A stretch of DNA of 64,000 nucleotides, taken from positions 424,501-488,500 of the forward strand of contig NC_053195.1 of assembly GCF_905163445.1 (NCBI RefSeq), in the 5' to 3' direction. Below are positions 1-11,064 of the stretch, piece by piece. A model generated the notes under the pieces. The model was not told the DNA's origin. It searched no databases and saw nothing but the letters and a program-made list of their open reading frames with translations. The stretch comes from Pararge aegeria. Lineage: Eukaryota > Arthropoda > Insecta > Lepidoptera > Nymphalidae. How positions within the stretch are numbered: the first letter of the stretch is position 1; each line of letters starts with the position of its first letter. The position numbers were made by a program, and so were the translations under genes.

Positions 1-240
1 TAAATACCATGTGTTATGTATACATAGGAAATTAAAAGCTTTTCGGCAAATGAAATCGACGATTGGCATAATAACTATCAATAATTCATAATATACCTAA
101 TACAAGTACAAATTATGCCTTACACGTATTATGCCTTGGATTTGTAAATATATATTTTATGTACCTTTTTACCTTCCCTTTGATATGTTATATATGTAAG
201 TACATGAGTTTTTTTAGGTAAGAGTTTAAAGTTTGTCGTA

Positions 241-304
241 AGCGCCATCTAGTGGTGGTATGCCAATGACTATACGGTTTCTTATCGGCATAAGAGATGG
301 CGCT
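241..304. repeat. Inverted 10-mer pair AGCGCCATCT / AGATGGCGCT
   Basis: A perfect 10-base inverted repeat has arms at 241-250 and 295-304 separated by 44 bases. Read on the minus strand the left arm continues as CCACTAGATGGCGCT, which resembles the core of the animal CTCF site. The same 10-mer recurs at 11515-11524 and 18976-18985, the latter again paired with an opposed AGCGCC arm and sharing TACGGTTT in the spacer. It may be the remnant of a short foldback repeat rather than a functional site. Confidence 0.5.
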
Positions 305-488
305 ACTAGGCAAGTTTGACGCAAAGCGTTCTGTATTTACTTATTGTGGTAATTTTATTTGCGAGGTCAATTATGTTATTACAATATAATATGCATTATC
401 CAATTACTGTGTATATTGACTTACGTAATGTTTTAAGTAAGAATAGAACATTTTAAACAAATACGATATTTTCACAATCAAACGTATC

Positions 489-560
489 TCCCGTATGGTC
501 TAGTGGCTAGGATACCTGGCTTTCACCCAGGAGGCTCGGGTTCGATTCCCGGTACGGGAA
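489..560 (+). tRNA. tRNA-Glu (anticodon TTC)
   Basis: Seventy-two bases fold as a complete cloverleaf. The acceptor arm TCCCGTA pairs with TACGGGA (553-559) and is followed by discriminator A560. The anticodon stem CCTGG/CCAGG encloses loop CTTTCAC with anticodon TTC at 522-524. The T arm carries GGTTCGATTCC, the internal B box, and TGGTCTAGTGG supplies the A box. There is no intron and no encoded CCA, as expected in an animal nuclear gene. A run of five T at 566-570 is the likely RNA polymerase III terminator. Every stem is intact, so it looks functional rather than a SINE head. Confidence 0.96.
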
Positions 561-637
561 TACTGTTTTTATACCTTGCATGCATGGAAATATTCTTTTT
601 TTTGTCTTGTATGCACGGGAATTATTTTATTTTTTAC

Positions 638-816
638 CTTGCAAATAATATTATTTTGTGGGCGTAGACTTTTTCCTCCGCCGTGCCAAGAATGAACACT
701 ATATCAGCGGAATCCTGGTCCTCAGAAAGTCTTTGCAGATCACGTAATAGTCCGGGCAAACCCGCGCGTTCAGCGGACCCAGCACTACAACAGTTGTTAC
801 TCACGCGATTAGCCAT
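638..816 (-). CDS. First coding exon of a BTB/POZ-domain protein (partial gene)
   Basis: Reading minus from ATG at 816-814 gives about 59 residues beginning MANRVSNNCCSAGSAER and continuing through a helical LLRDLQRLSEDQD into SADIVFILGTAEEKVYAHKI and ILFA. The S-A-D-I-V-F...V-Y-A-H-K-I-I-L pattern is the start of the BTB/POZ fold (known in the family: S-D-V-x-F ... F/Y-x-A-H-K/R-x-x-L), a dimerisation and cullin-adaptor domain. The exon ends GCA-AG with donor GTAAAA at 637, splitting a codon after its second base, so the next codon is Arg or Ser. An in-frame stop lies three bases into the intron, which supports splicing there. The remaining exons must lie at lower coordinates, off the left edge. 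The ATG is the only one in this frame near the BTB start. I cannot tell which BTB subfamily this is; codon use and GC content exceed the flanks. Confidence 0.72.
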
Positions 817-1419
817 AGTGATATCAAAATATCATAAAAAAGTTCACTAAAATTTGTGCTTTTAATATTAATGCCTTTAGGAAGTAAAAGTTTCTCAATA
901 TTTCATTCCGAGAGTTAATTGATACCTAATCCACACACACACACTTCACTACTATTTATATATAAGCAAAGGAAAACATCTCTTTGATCAAGATAAACAC
1001 AAAATCCACACAATTTTTTCCAAATTCAGTACATTAGTTATTTCCTTTACGTTCATTTAACTATATGTCAGTGTCCCAGCAACATTTAGCCAGGGTTTTA
1101 TTCATAATTCACTCAAAACTAATAAAGAAGCAAACAAAGTTAAAGTTATCAACATAACCTCAAATAAACTTAGCCTGAGCTTCGTACGAGACTTCAATTT
1201 ATCCCACGTTTTCCAAGTACAAACTGTGTCTTAGATATTCTATGCGGTTTACTGTCACTGTGTCTACCTTTTTGGGCCGTGCTTCGAGTTCGAGAACGGT
1301 CACAAAGGTTTAAAACTGGTTTATGTTTTGCTCAGGTAAAATGCTTCTATGAATATAGCTGTCTTTGTCTTTTATACGGCTGTAAGTAGTATCCGTTATT
1401 TTTGACCGATTTCACAAGT
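817..1419. other. Upstream region of the BTB exon (5' UTR/promoter side)
   Basis: This AT-rich stretch lies between the BTB start codon and tRNA-Asn. It should contain the 5' untranslated region and perhaps the promoter, but I see no TATA box or clear initiator that can be assigned. A (CA)n run of five units is near 932-943. Confidence 0.3.
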
Positions 1420-1439
1420 GCCTCCGTGGCGCAATTGGC

Positions 1440-1476
<37 letters not shown>

Positions 1477-1493
1477 GAGCCCACCCGGGGGCG
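1420..1493 (+). tRNA. tRNA-Asn (anticodon GTT)
   Basis: Seventy-four bases form a full cloverleaf. Acceptor GCCTCCG pairs with CGGGGGC (1486-1492, one T-G pair) with discriminator G1493. The anticodon stem TTCGG/CCGAA has loop CTGTTAA and anticodon GTT at 1454-1456. The D arm contains TGGCGCAATTGGCTAGCGCG (A box) and the T arm GGTTCGAGCCC (B box). It is intronless and followed at 1497-1503 by seven T, a strong RNA polymerase III stop. It lies about 600 bases upstream of the BTB start codon, transcribed away from it. Confidence 0.96.
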
Positions 1494-2975
1494 TAGTTTT
1501 TTTATTTTTACAGCTTTGTTTATTGTTTGCCAAATCCGAAGACCGGCCGGTATTGTCAATTAGTGTGATATTCGAAACGATGTTTTTTCTCTTCATTACT
1601 CGTTGCTTGGCGCTTGGAAATCTTAGGTGATCTTGATAGAATCTTAGGTGGCCAAGATAGGAGGAGATGTACACTCTTGTATCCATAAAAGTACTTTTGC
1701 TATCAGATTTGTAAGCTCGCAAGTGTGGAGTCGTTCTGGATTATGGAAACACTGTAACGTCAAACAAAATGGACCAAATGTAGTTCATTTTAAGTCTCAA
1801 ATTCAAAATCCTATTTGGAACGTATAGGTTGTACCTACCTGGTGTGTACCTATTGGGAAGTATTCTGCATTATGAAATACAGATATGGAAAGTGCGTTCC
1901 AAACCAATTGCCATGAAATTTATGCGTGTTTTTGAGATATTATTAAAAACTAGTGCTGGAAACTCACCCTGAGCCTTGCGGTGCGATGGTAATTGCTGAA
2001 GGGGGGACAGGATCGAATGCCTCAAACATCATGCTAATAACTAAATTTCTTACAATTTATAAAGTATATTTAAATTGTCAGAAATTGAGACAATTTAAAA
2101 TTGTCGATGTATGTAGCGTGGTTGACCCTGTAGTTGACCAGTCACCGATTGTTGACCACTAGCAGTATTAAGTGGAAATTTTAAGATAACTGCAATAATC
2201 TGTGTTAGACAATAGAAAAAAAATAGCCTACGAATGGCTTTTACTAAGGCTTGTCGTTGTCACTAGGCCGTTATTGTAATAAGCAATGGCGTTTCGACGT
2301 GTAAGACAATTGATAAACGACTAAGACACCGGGAGGTATCTTTGCATCGTTCGAGTCCATGTAGGACTGCGGTGCATCGATAATGCAGTCGTATTTAAAT
2401 CAAAATACCCACCAACTCAATGTCATGAACATAAATATCTGGCAAATATAAATTTATAGTTATCAAAAGTTTAATTATTTACCCACTTTATAAATTGACT
2501 ATTACACAATGTTATTTTCAATTTGAAATTGGGACAGAGTTGACTCCTACGGTCACCATTGACTCTCCTGTTCAAGATAGCGTCTCGTCATCCAACGACC
2601 TCTTGCTAACGCTCGCGTGCCAGCTGTATTAGAAACCCATTGGTTTGGCACGGAGCGATGGCAAGATACCTGATTGTATTACGCTCGTTGCGTGGAAGCT
2701 TGGAAGGCCACTTGTGTCGGGTGCCACGTGTGTCGATACCCAAGCTGCATGACATAAATGGTGGGTGCGGCTGTTAGCAGTGCCAAGCAGGGCAATAGGC
2801 CCAAATATTTGGCCTAAACCTTGATAGCAGTTTAATTTTTGGGCCTTTTGGAGTAGATAAATTTGGTCCATTGGTGTTTGAGGCTCCTTTGGCCATTCAA
2901 AATTGTATTTAGTATTATTTTGGTACATAGGTTATTTTAGGTTATCTTTTGTTTTTAAATATATATAAAATATGG
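1494..2975. other. Non-coding stretch, no recognised element
   Basis: I see no gene. A short degenerate GTTGACC repeat occurs at about 2120-2157. Minus-strand open frame 2629-2928 lacks domain signal; its region is moderately GC-rich and could be an old transposon fragment, but I cannot place it. Confidence 0.4.
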
Positions 2976-3270
2976 AAGTGGGGCTCGAACTCGAGTTTGA
3001 GCCCCAGCACGCACCACTGGTTTTTCGGAGTTAGGTTGGCGTTTTAACGTAAGTAATTTAAATATCACTGGCTTTAAACGGTGAAGAAAATCATCGTGAG
3101 GGCACCTGCATGCCGGAGAGTTCTCCATAATGCTCTCAACGGTGTGTGAAATCTAATAATCCGCGCTTGGCCAGCGTGATAGACTACGGCCTAAAACCTT
3201 CTCATTCTGACAGGAGACTCGTGCCCTGTACTGGGCCGGTATGGGTTGATGATGATGATAAAAAAAAAAC
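2976..3270 (+). mobile_element. SINE family V, near full length
   Basis: The tRNA-like head with GGGCTCGAACTCG leads into the shared body (ACCTGCATGCCGGAGAGTTC, TTGGCCAGCGTGATAGACTA) and the tail GGTTGATGATGATGATAAAA. About ten copies of this body are in the window. The tail matches the 3' end of RTE-type LINE fragments seen here, suggesting RTE-driven mobilisation. Confidence 0.8.
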
Positions 3271-4225
3271 ATTTATTTGAAATTTTATGAATAAACTTAA
3301 TTATAATGAACAGGTACTTTTTGAAGTGATTTTATATTTATTTGTGTGATTGTTTAAAATAATTTGAAGCTTTACATAATTACATTTCACGTTTTTTTTA
3401 CTGGGCAGCAAAAGGACCTAAGTTATCTATGTGTTCTTATGATCAACATAAGAAATATTCTGTAATTTATATATAACAAAATTCTTTCAGCAAAAAACAC
3501 ATGAACCAGAATTATTTAAAGTACTAAATGATCAACAAAGAACACCTAGTAAATCTGCAGATCATAAAAAACCTTAAAAAAAATTGTACCTAATACCAAT
3601 AAGCCCTCGTCTTTGCGCCTTATTTTAAATCAGAATCTCAGAATCATCATGAAAAAATTGGTCAACCTCTGGTACTAATACGGCCCAGAACTGAAGCCTA
3701 GTGGTCAACAAAGCCTACATTCTAATTATTGGAATTCTATGCGAAATAACAAATAAACCAATAAAGAATAATCGATTTTTCTATTTGCAAGTATATAACT
3801 ATAAATTAGATAACGAATATTTAAAAAAACATTAGTAAACATCGAAACTATTTAGAATAATGAAATTGGTTTAAGACTGGCACTACCACCTCATTATATG
3901 CTTCTAATTGTAGCCGTAGTTTAGTCTTTTTTTAATTTTAAATATATGGACGACGGGGACGGTGACGACATAACTCATTATATTATTTAGACCTGTATCT
4001 GTACCATTTTTTTGGTGTAGGGGATTGAGTAGTCAGAATGACATGCCATTGAGTCTTCTTTCTAGAGTCAATTTTTTTTCAACTTTTTAGTGTAAAGTAT
4101 GATTTAAATGAATAAAAAAACCAAGTGTTTTGTAAAGTGAATAAAAACAAACAAAATTAAAAGAGATTTCCGTTATTAAAGTGTGTTATTTTTGAACACT
4201 TTCAAATGAACTTTTCATTTTTTTA
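3271..4225. other. AT-rich non-coding stretch
   Basis: I see no open frame with protein signal, RNA gene or recognised repeat between the SINE V and SINE S copies. Confidence 0.5.
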
Positions 4226-4492
4226 GCCGACTGGCGCAGTGGGCAGCGACCCTGCTTTCTGAGTCCTAGGCCGTGGGTTCGATTCCCACTAATGGAAAAT
4301 GTTTGTGTGATGAACATGATTGTTTTTCAGTGTCTGGGTATTTATCTGTATATTATAAGTATTTATATGTATTATATTCATAAAAATATTCAACAGCTAT
4401 CTTAGTACCCATAACACAAGCTACGCTTACTTTGGGGCTAGATGGTGATGTGTGTATTGTCGTAGTTTATTTATTATTATTATTATTTATTT
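4226..4492 (+). mobile_element. SINE family S, full length
   Basis: The head GCCGACTGGCGCAGTGGGCA and GTGGGTTCGATTCCCAC are A- and B-box-like, i.e. tRNA-derived. The body runs through TTCAGTGTCTGGGTATTTAT and CTACGCTTACTTTGGGGC and ends in a TTATTATTATT tail. It is the reference copy for this family here. Confidence 0.85.
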
Positions 4493-6030
4493 AAAAGTAA
4501 TGAAAGGGTATAAGATTCGTAAGGAAAAATAGATTTTAAATTAATACATTTAGTAACATAAATAGTTTTAGGGAGTTATTTTACGTGAGTTATTAGTTAT
4601 CAACCAACTATATATGTAAGTTTGTATAATTTGTTGAATGGCATATCGTATGCGTGTTGATGGCTTGCGAACATTGCCAACGAGAAACCCTTAGGTGAAA
4701 CCCCCTCACTGACAGCTCGCAATTTCCGAAATGTCAGTCTCGGCCCTTCCTATACCAATGTATGTAAACCTAGCAATATGAGTTTCCTACGCCGACTTTC
4801 TACCTATATGAAATTACATCAATGCCCATTTAGGTGATTCCTAGAGAAAACAACGTTTCACGAACTCTTCTATGATAACTAACGAAACAAGGCGCCGTGA
4901 AAGTTACGATACCGATTCGGCAGATCTTAAAGTCTAGGGGACTTGTAAACTGACGTGAAAAAAATATAACTTCCGTTTTTTTATAACCATCCATTCAAAA
5001 AATGAAAAATATCATAATATAAACAAAAAATACCACACCTTGTGTTTAGAGCCATAAGTACACAAGTTATGTATTATGAGTTATCTAGTAAAAAAACGAT
5101 TGGTGAAAGGTAAATGTATGCCTAGGAATCTTCCTTGGTTGGGCGCGTTACTTACTTATGCATAGCCTTGTCCGTCGTTAGTGAAAACGGGCATTACAAG
5201 CTTCAAACGCACATAGCTCCCGCTCACCCCAGAAGGGTAATTCGAGGCCTGAGCTGAGGTAGTCTATTACCGTTTCTAGTATTATTAGGCATTCTAACAT
5301 TATTATATTATGTTGTTTTGTTTTTAACTAAAATTAAAAAAAAAAAAAACCCACAGGCACATTCTGAAACGAGATTTCGATTCCCTGCCATTTTTTGTGG
5401 TAATTTTACCAAATTTCAGTTTTGAATACACATATTTTACACTCAGTAATGTTTCAAGCAAATTACCCGAAATTATGTATTAGAGATCAAAATTATTACC
5501 ACGAGATAAAATTTACGCTTTTATCCTAAATACTTTAAAGAAATTAGAACGAAAGCTTACAGCCGATGTAAAATAGGGATATTGCATCTTAAAAATAGGG
5601 ACGTAGAGTATATTATCGAGTTTTATGTATAGTATTTTGTTGTGCAATAATATTTGAATGTGTTTATTTGTGCATATGTGCGTATTGCTCCCTAACGGCC
5701 TGGCTGACAGCTATACAGTCGCTCATCTGGTTTTCTGTAAAGTCACAATACGTTATTGGCTTTCACAGGTTCCACTAAATAACGGGATACGGTTTGGACA
5801 ATAATTCCTTCGGTTTGTTTGGTGGCCGATGACGCGCTAACGGCTTGGAGTTACCCTATTTGTTTCTTTTCGTATATTTATCGACAGAGGCTAATGTCTA
5901 TCGTTATGTTTCGATTGTAATGCTTATGTTGTATCGATTTATGCGATGATTGTATTATGTTCTAATGAATTTGAGGGAAAGTAGAGCAGCCTGGCCTAAT
6001 TGCCACAGAGTATGCTGTTTGGTATAACTT
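4493..6030. other. Non-coding stretch
   Basis: No gene or named repeat was recognised. Segments near 4660-4760 and 5640-5890 are less AT-rich than their surroundings and could be regulatory or old repeat, but nothing specific is visible. Confidence 0.4.
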
Positions 6031-6268
6031 CGACTGCGTTGGATAAAGGCAGACACATAAGTGGACCTAGAGTACGACTGTGTTGGATTAAAGTAAACAC
6101 TAAAGTGGCCCTAAAGAACGACTGCGTTAGACACAAAAGTGGCAATAGAGTACGATTGCAAATTATTAAGGTAGAGACAGGAGTACCTCTAGACTAAGAT
6201 TGCGTTGCATAAATGCAGACACAGATATGGCGTTAGATTAGGACTTCGTTGGATAAAGGTAAAATGTA
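6031..6268 (+). repeat. Degenerate tandem repeat, 44-bp period
   Basis: Units begin CGACTGCGTTGGATAAAGGC or a variant at 6031, 6075, 6119, 6153, 6197 and 6241. The spacing is 44 bases except the third unit, which has lost about 10. There are about 5.3 copies with considerable divergence. A 65-residue open frame through it is a by-product of the repeat. Confidence 0.8.
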
Positions 6269-7434
6269 AAATAATGTAGTCGGTGGTGGTAGATATTTAT
6301 ACAGAGCCCCACCCCATCTATCTAAATATAAAGCGCTCATCCAGATTATCCATGATTGACCTGTAGGGACCAATTTTTTCATAGGTTCAAGTGCCCACAT
6401 ACTTTATAATTTTAATCATAGTACACGTATTTATCAGCATGCCCTCCATTTTAAGTACACGAAACCTCACCCACTCTGTAACAGACAGAAAGGTATTATT
6501 TTTATTTTAACATAAGTAGGTGCCCAAGTAAATATGTGGCCAGCATCAATCACTGTCATATGATAAACCTCGTATTTACATTTGATAATCCGGACGTTTA
6601 ATAGAGGGATTATTTCCTTTCTCGCCCGGTAGGTATCTTGTTTGCTAACACGTGTTATGATAAGCAACGTTCAATAATCAACGGATTGTAATTTTTATAG
6701 CCAATGTGGTTTCTTTTCTGGGGCTCCCGATTATATTATTACTATTTAACTATTCAATAAGTTATCTAGTCTAACTCAAAATCAAAACAAAATTTTAAGC
6801 AACATATCTAGTACATCTTTTTAGTCTGCGAGTTGCTGTTGCGTGGATCATTAGATAATACCGCTGTCAAAACATATCGGTATTGTGCGTTCGATTCGAA
6901 ACTTTTGGAAAACTTAGACAGTAACAGAATATTATAGACATCGGTATCTCTTGCAAATTTTCCAAAGGTGGCAGCACTGACACGTTGATGATAATTGTAG
7001 TGTGTAGGTGAAGTTAAGTTGGTAGATCTGATTTGTAAATGGTGCAATGGGACCTGAGGTTACATTCGTGCGTTAAATTTTAACCATCATTCGAAAGAGG
7101 CCTGTCGAATGGTGTTTAAAATTGGCATGTGTCACAAGCAGCTGTGCAGTGTTCATGCATATTTGTTTCCATTATTGGGAGGTGATGATATACTATCATT
7201 CGTTATTTTACTACAAATAAGTCATTATTGTTAGAATTCTTATAAGTATCATCACGCTTGGTTATACTTTAGAAATTACAAAAGTACGCTGACGTTAACG
7301 TCACGTTTTTTACATAAAATTTCCAACTGAGCTCTCCGATCGCATGCAACTAATCAGGTAGTTATTTTCCCATCACTCGACGTAACGAGCAACTTAGCGC
7401 GCATCTGAGCCACTCGGCTCAAAGGCGCGCTTAC
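6269..7434. other. Non-coding stretch before the GC-rich island
   Basis: No gene or recognised repeat is visible. Short open frames at 6467-6667 and 6808-7047 (minus) lack any domain signal. Confidence 0.4.
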
Positions 7435-7654
7435 CTGCAACCACGAGCGATGGTAAAAGCCTCCAAACCTGACAGAGCTAATTAAAGTTGCGTCGGCACG
7501 AGAGCGCATCTTAACCCTCGCGGCAGCAGACAATGCGCGCGACGCCGTGTTCGGGGTGAGAGCGGCCCTCGACTGCGCCGCTGTAATCAGGGCTAATAGA
7601 AGCTCGTACGCTTTGATCTGCGGCTCAAAGCGAGCCGCACGGCCCACGAACGGG
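7435..7654 (-). other. Candidate exon in a GC-rich island
   Basis: This minus-strand stretch is open in one frame for about 73 residues (including ARFEPQIKAYELLLALITAA and VRFGGFYHRSWLQ) and is far richer in G+C than its flanks. It ends in TTGCAG followed by GTAAGC at 7434, a near-perfect splice donor. TTCTAG at 7660-7655 is a possible acceptor, though its pyrimidine tract is poor. There is no ATG at the start of the frame, so it would be an internal coding exon or a 5' untranslated exon. I recognise no protein family. A GC-rich non-coding exon or unstable open frame is equally possible. Confidence 0.3.
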
Positions 7655-8092
7655 CTAGAATTGGCAGGTAATAACGATTTTTAGCTGTTTTTAAATTATT
7701 ATGAGCCTCGTTACAGTTCAATTAAGAAATTTAACTAAAACCTATTCATCAAAACATCCTGTTTCTGGGCTCTCTCTGGGAATGTCTCCCCTATTCTCTT
7801 CCAACTTTGGAGATCTTGAGAAATCCTGTGCCTCAAAATACATACTTCACTGCATTCTCTACAGTATGGTATCTCAAACTACAGATTGATTTTCTCTTTC
7901 TTGAATTATTCTTTATTGTTATAAAAAATAAAAAAACAGTGGTGACAATGTCATTTTATAGTTCATATTAAATTGAAAATTCTAAAAAGTCCTTTTCAGC
8001 AGAGAAAATTATGACACGAACGACACTACTCTTAGCCCTGCCCATTTAGTTTAGTTTAGAGATTTTGTTCAACAGACCATTTACATTTTTTT
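7655..8092. other. Non-coding stretch
   Basis: AT-rich, with no recognised feature. A short frame at 7701-7889 has no domain signal. Confidence 0.4.
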
Positions 8093-8765
8093 TTAGTAAT
8101 AACTGACGACTATGTTAAGTGGATAACCATCGCATATAAATAGAGCAAAACTTTTTTTTTTATAAAGTACCGTCCTGTGACAATCTGTGCCTAGTGTTCG
8201 CCTCGTGTGCCTGAAATTACTCCAGCTACCACGTCCTTTAGACTAGAACACAGCAATGTTTGGATAGAAGCAGGCGTTACTTTGCGGAAATCCATGATTA
8301 ATTATGAAAATTAGGCTTAATTTACCGCGAAAAGCAGGAGAATCTGTATGTAACGCCAGGCAAGATTGCTGTGTTATGAAAATTAATCTTAATTTGCTAT
8401 AGTCCGCGAAAAGCAGGAGAATCTGTTTGGTGTAATTTCTTCAATCCTTATACTCCACACAAAATAGATCGTCAGCAATGTACACTCTACGCACGTTTCG
8501 CTCCAAAACCGGAGCATCCTCAGGAGATGTTGACTTTACAACAAATAATTGTTAAGTCTTGTTTGTCTTGTCTTGTAAAACATCGTTGTTAAGGATTGAA
8601 GAAATTATAAATTACACCATACACTTTTCGCGGACTATAGCAAATTAAGATTAATTTTCATAACACAGCAATGTTGCCTGGCGGTAAAAATAAGCATGGG
8701 GATGGTGTAGTAATTCCCTGGACAAGCTCTGTTTCAAAATCTTCAACTGCTACTAAAATGAACAC
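8093..8765 (+). mobile_element. Family Z element, split by a foldback insertion
   Basis: The 5' part (8093-8260) and 3' part (8662-8765) match the continuous Z copy at 23380-23648: opening TAACTGACGAC, AACCATCGC...AGAGCAA, then TGTGCCTGAAATTACTCCAG and ACGTCCTTTAGACTAGAACA, and after the gap GGACAAGCTCTGTTTCAAAA. The 14-base AACACAGCAATGTT stands at both junctions (8247-8260 and 8662-8675), marking the insertion site. Confidence 0.75.
8261..8661 (+). mobile_element. Foldback element F, copy 1 (401 bp)
   Basis: It starts TGGATAGAAGCAGGCGTTAC and carries TATGAAAATTAATCTTAATT, CCGCGAAAAGCAGGAGAATC and CGCACGTTTCGCTCC, ending with the inverted copy of the same arm. The arms at about 8351-8455 and 8590-8690 form an imperfect inverted repeat of roughly 100 bp. 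The left arm also contains an inverted copy of the target's own CGCCAGGCAA...TTGCTGTGTT (8354-8375), and the head module is present twice. There is no coding capacity. A 14-bp direct repeat flanks it. Confidence 0.75.
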
Positions 8766-10038
8766 GGTTTTTTATAGACGTGATGGAAATATAATAGGGA
8801 ACTTGGTTCGTTAATTATTACTAAGAAAAATAGTAATAATCCATTATTTATAATAGGTATCTAATAAGACACTATTGACGTGCTATCAATAATAAATCGG
8901 TGGCTCAAGATTGTTTAAATGATTTTGAATAGCTAGCAATGTCTGACAAAATGTAAGCCTACGTCCCAAGGTGCACACAGAATCCGTGAAGAGCTTTACA
9001 GAGAGCGCAATATTGTTTTCTTTCTGCTTTGCGCCGTCCGCGTAGCGCGGGCGCTACTCTCACTACGGTTCACACTGAGCGCGAAAACGCTATCACTTTA
9101 GTGCGGTTCAGTACGCTTAGCACACTGGTCACTGGCTTAGTATTAGATTCGCTAGCTTGCAATCGCCGATCTCGGTAGAGGGGACCGAGTTGTATCGAAG
9201 TTATGTGCGTTTCTAATTAAAGCAATTACAATATTACTGCTTTAATCCGCATGCCTGAGACTTTTAATTATTTTCAATGGCGTGTGAAGTATAACCAATC
9301 TGAACTTGGTGCGTGGTGGACTACAGCTTAAACCCTTACCTTTCTGGGGGGAGATCCATGCATGTAGATGAGAAGTCTCCTGGATTCATTTTCAAATATG
9401 GAAACACTGTTTCAAATTCGCTAATTCTGTTTTTATTTTGCCAAGCCCTTTCTGGAGAAGTGCAGAGGAATTTTAGTTTTTAAAATAACGTTTTAAAGTT
9501 ATGATAGTAGAAACCAACGTTCCAACTTCCATTGGTACCGTACACATCATTAACTAAGGCTACTGTTTAAAGAGTCGCGATTTCGAGTTTTGCTTTCGCG
9601 TTTCGATAGCTGAACTTCTGTACAAAAAAAAATAGTTTTTATAAAAGGCAGAGATCCTTTATTTATCGAAATAGTACAATTAAAGCGTATACCATCGATT
9701 ACATTTTAATTTGATTAGCATCTGATAATACAATTATCTAAGAGTGAAGTTTGTAAAAGTAAATGAAAAGTATTCGTTTTGACCATACCCATTTAATCCA
9801 ATAAAAATCCAATTAATAATCACAGTATTTAAATTTTCTTTTAAAAGGAACGCCACTGTGCGCTATGTGTACATTAGCCCTTAATTGATTCCTTTGTAGC
9901 GGGCAAATCGCAACGGTGTCCTCCCGGCCCACATTGCTACTTGACGGGTTAAGCGACTTTGTGTACGAGAGGTCGCTACTCACAAGACTTAGAGAGTTTC
10001 ATAATTTGCGATTATTAATTCATAATTAGAAATTTTAT
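8766..10038. other. Non-coding stretch with GC-rich patch 9000-9205
   Basis: The patch at 9000-9205 is rich in CpG (GCGCCGTCCGCGTAGCGCGG) and could be a promoter or untranslated exon. No adjacent open frame or clear splice signal supports this. The rest shows nothing recognisable. Confidence 0.3.
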
Positions 10039-10216
10039 ATTTACTTTTCCGGCTAAGCTTGGCGTGGCCTTCTTCTGTCCAAACGAGCCTCGGTATACCG
10101 AGCTTTAGTTTTAAGTGTAGGCATAGTGTTATCGCCATCATCTCACTGTAATATACACATTTTTTATTTAATGCATGATTCAAAAGTGCCGCCTATTCGA
10201 ATAAATAAAAATTTTA
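10039..10216 (+). mobile_element. LINE family W 3' end, degenerate copy
   Basis: It contains CCGGCTAAGCTTGG, GAGCTTTAGTTTTAAGT, TTATCGCCATCATCTCACTG and CAAAAGTGCCGCCTATTCGA, in the same order as the W copies at 21338-21540 and 56704-56908. It is the non-coding 3' end only. Confidence 0.65.
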
Positions 10217-11064
10217 CTTCACTTAAATCTGAAATACTAAATACTTTTTTCCCTGGAAAACAATCGATTTTAAAAAGCCGTATAAACGCGTTTGTAGTAG
10301 TTTGTTTGTAGTCTTTTTTTACACCACAAATTAGCTACAATCTCACCTGCTTATTGATCATTCAGTCAGTCAGATCAAACCAGAGACAAATCCGAAATTA
10401 TAATTCCAAATTGCCAGAGATGGAACTTGGGATCTCCCACAGCGTACGTATGTTTGCTAATCCTTGACGCAACTTTTGAACCAACTCATATTTGATTTGG
10501 AATTGAGATTGTTTGTACCCTGGAAAAAAACCGACTTTGTTATGCATTTAAAAAGCAAAAATATTTCCTACAGCATTTTTAAGTCGTTGCCAAGTAAATT
10601 GTAGAAAATTACTAAGCATAGATCATAGACTTCGTATAATCTTTTATATTTTAGCAAGGAAAGTACCAGTCCTACTCTACACAACATACTTGTACCTAAA
10701 GCTAATAAATGTGGCGAACTTTATGCTAGCTATTCCTCGCGCACGTAATTACATTATAAAAATACGTATGACATACTTATTTACGCGGGCAACACCGCGA
10801 GTGCAGTCCTTAATAAAAAATAAAAAAAACCACCAGCGATTAACGTTATTATTTTCAGAGCTATAAACTAAACAAAATGTTAAGCTTTATTTATTCATAC
10901 TCAATAAAAATAGTGATTTTTAATAACTAAGTAATTTTCAAGATAAATTATTTTTATACGTATCGACACGTGTATTAAGCAAAACTTAGTTTTAGAAAAA
11001 AAAAAGATTAGTTGTTAGATGTGGCATAAACTTTTGTTCCGTAAATTCGAAAGTTATTCAAGCG
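10217..11064. other. AT-rich non-coding stretch
   Basis: No gene or recognised repeat precedes the tRNA-Gly gene in this stretch. Confidence 0.4.

Noticed and set aside
4226..4290. Possible additional tRNA gene
   Set aside because: A and B boxes are present but the sequence does not close an acceptor stem and continues into the SINE S body; the same holds for the S, U and V heads elsewhere.
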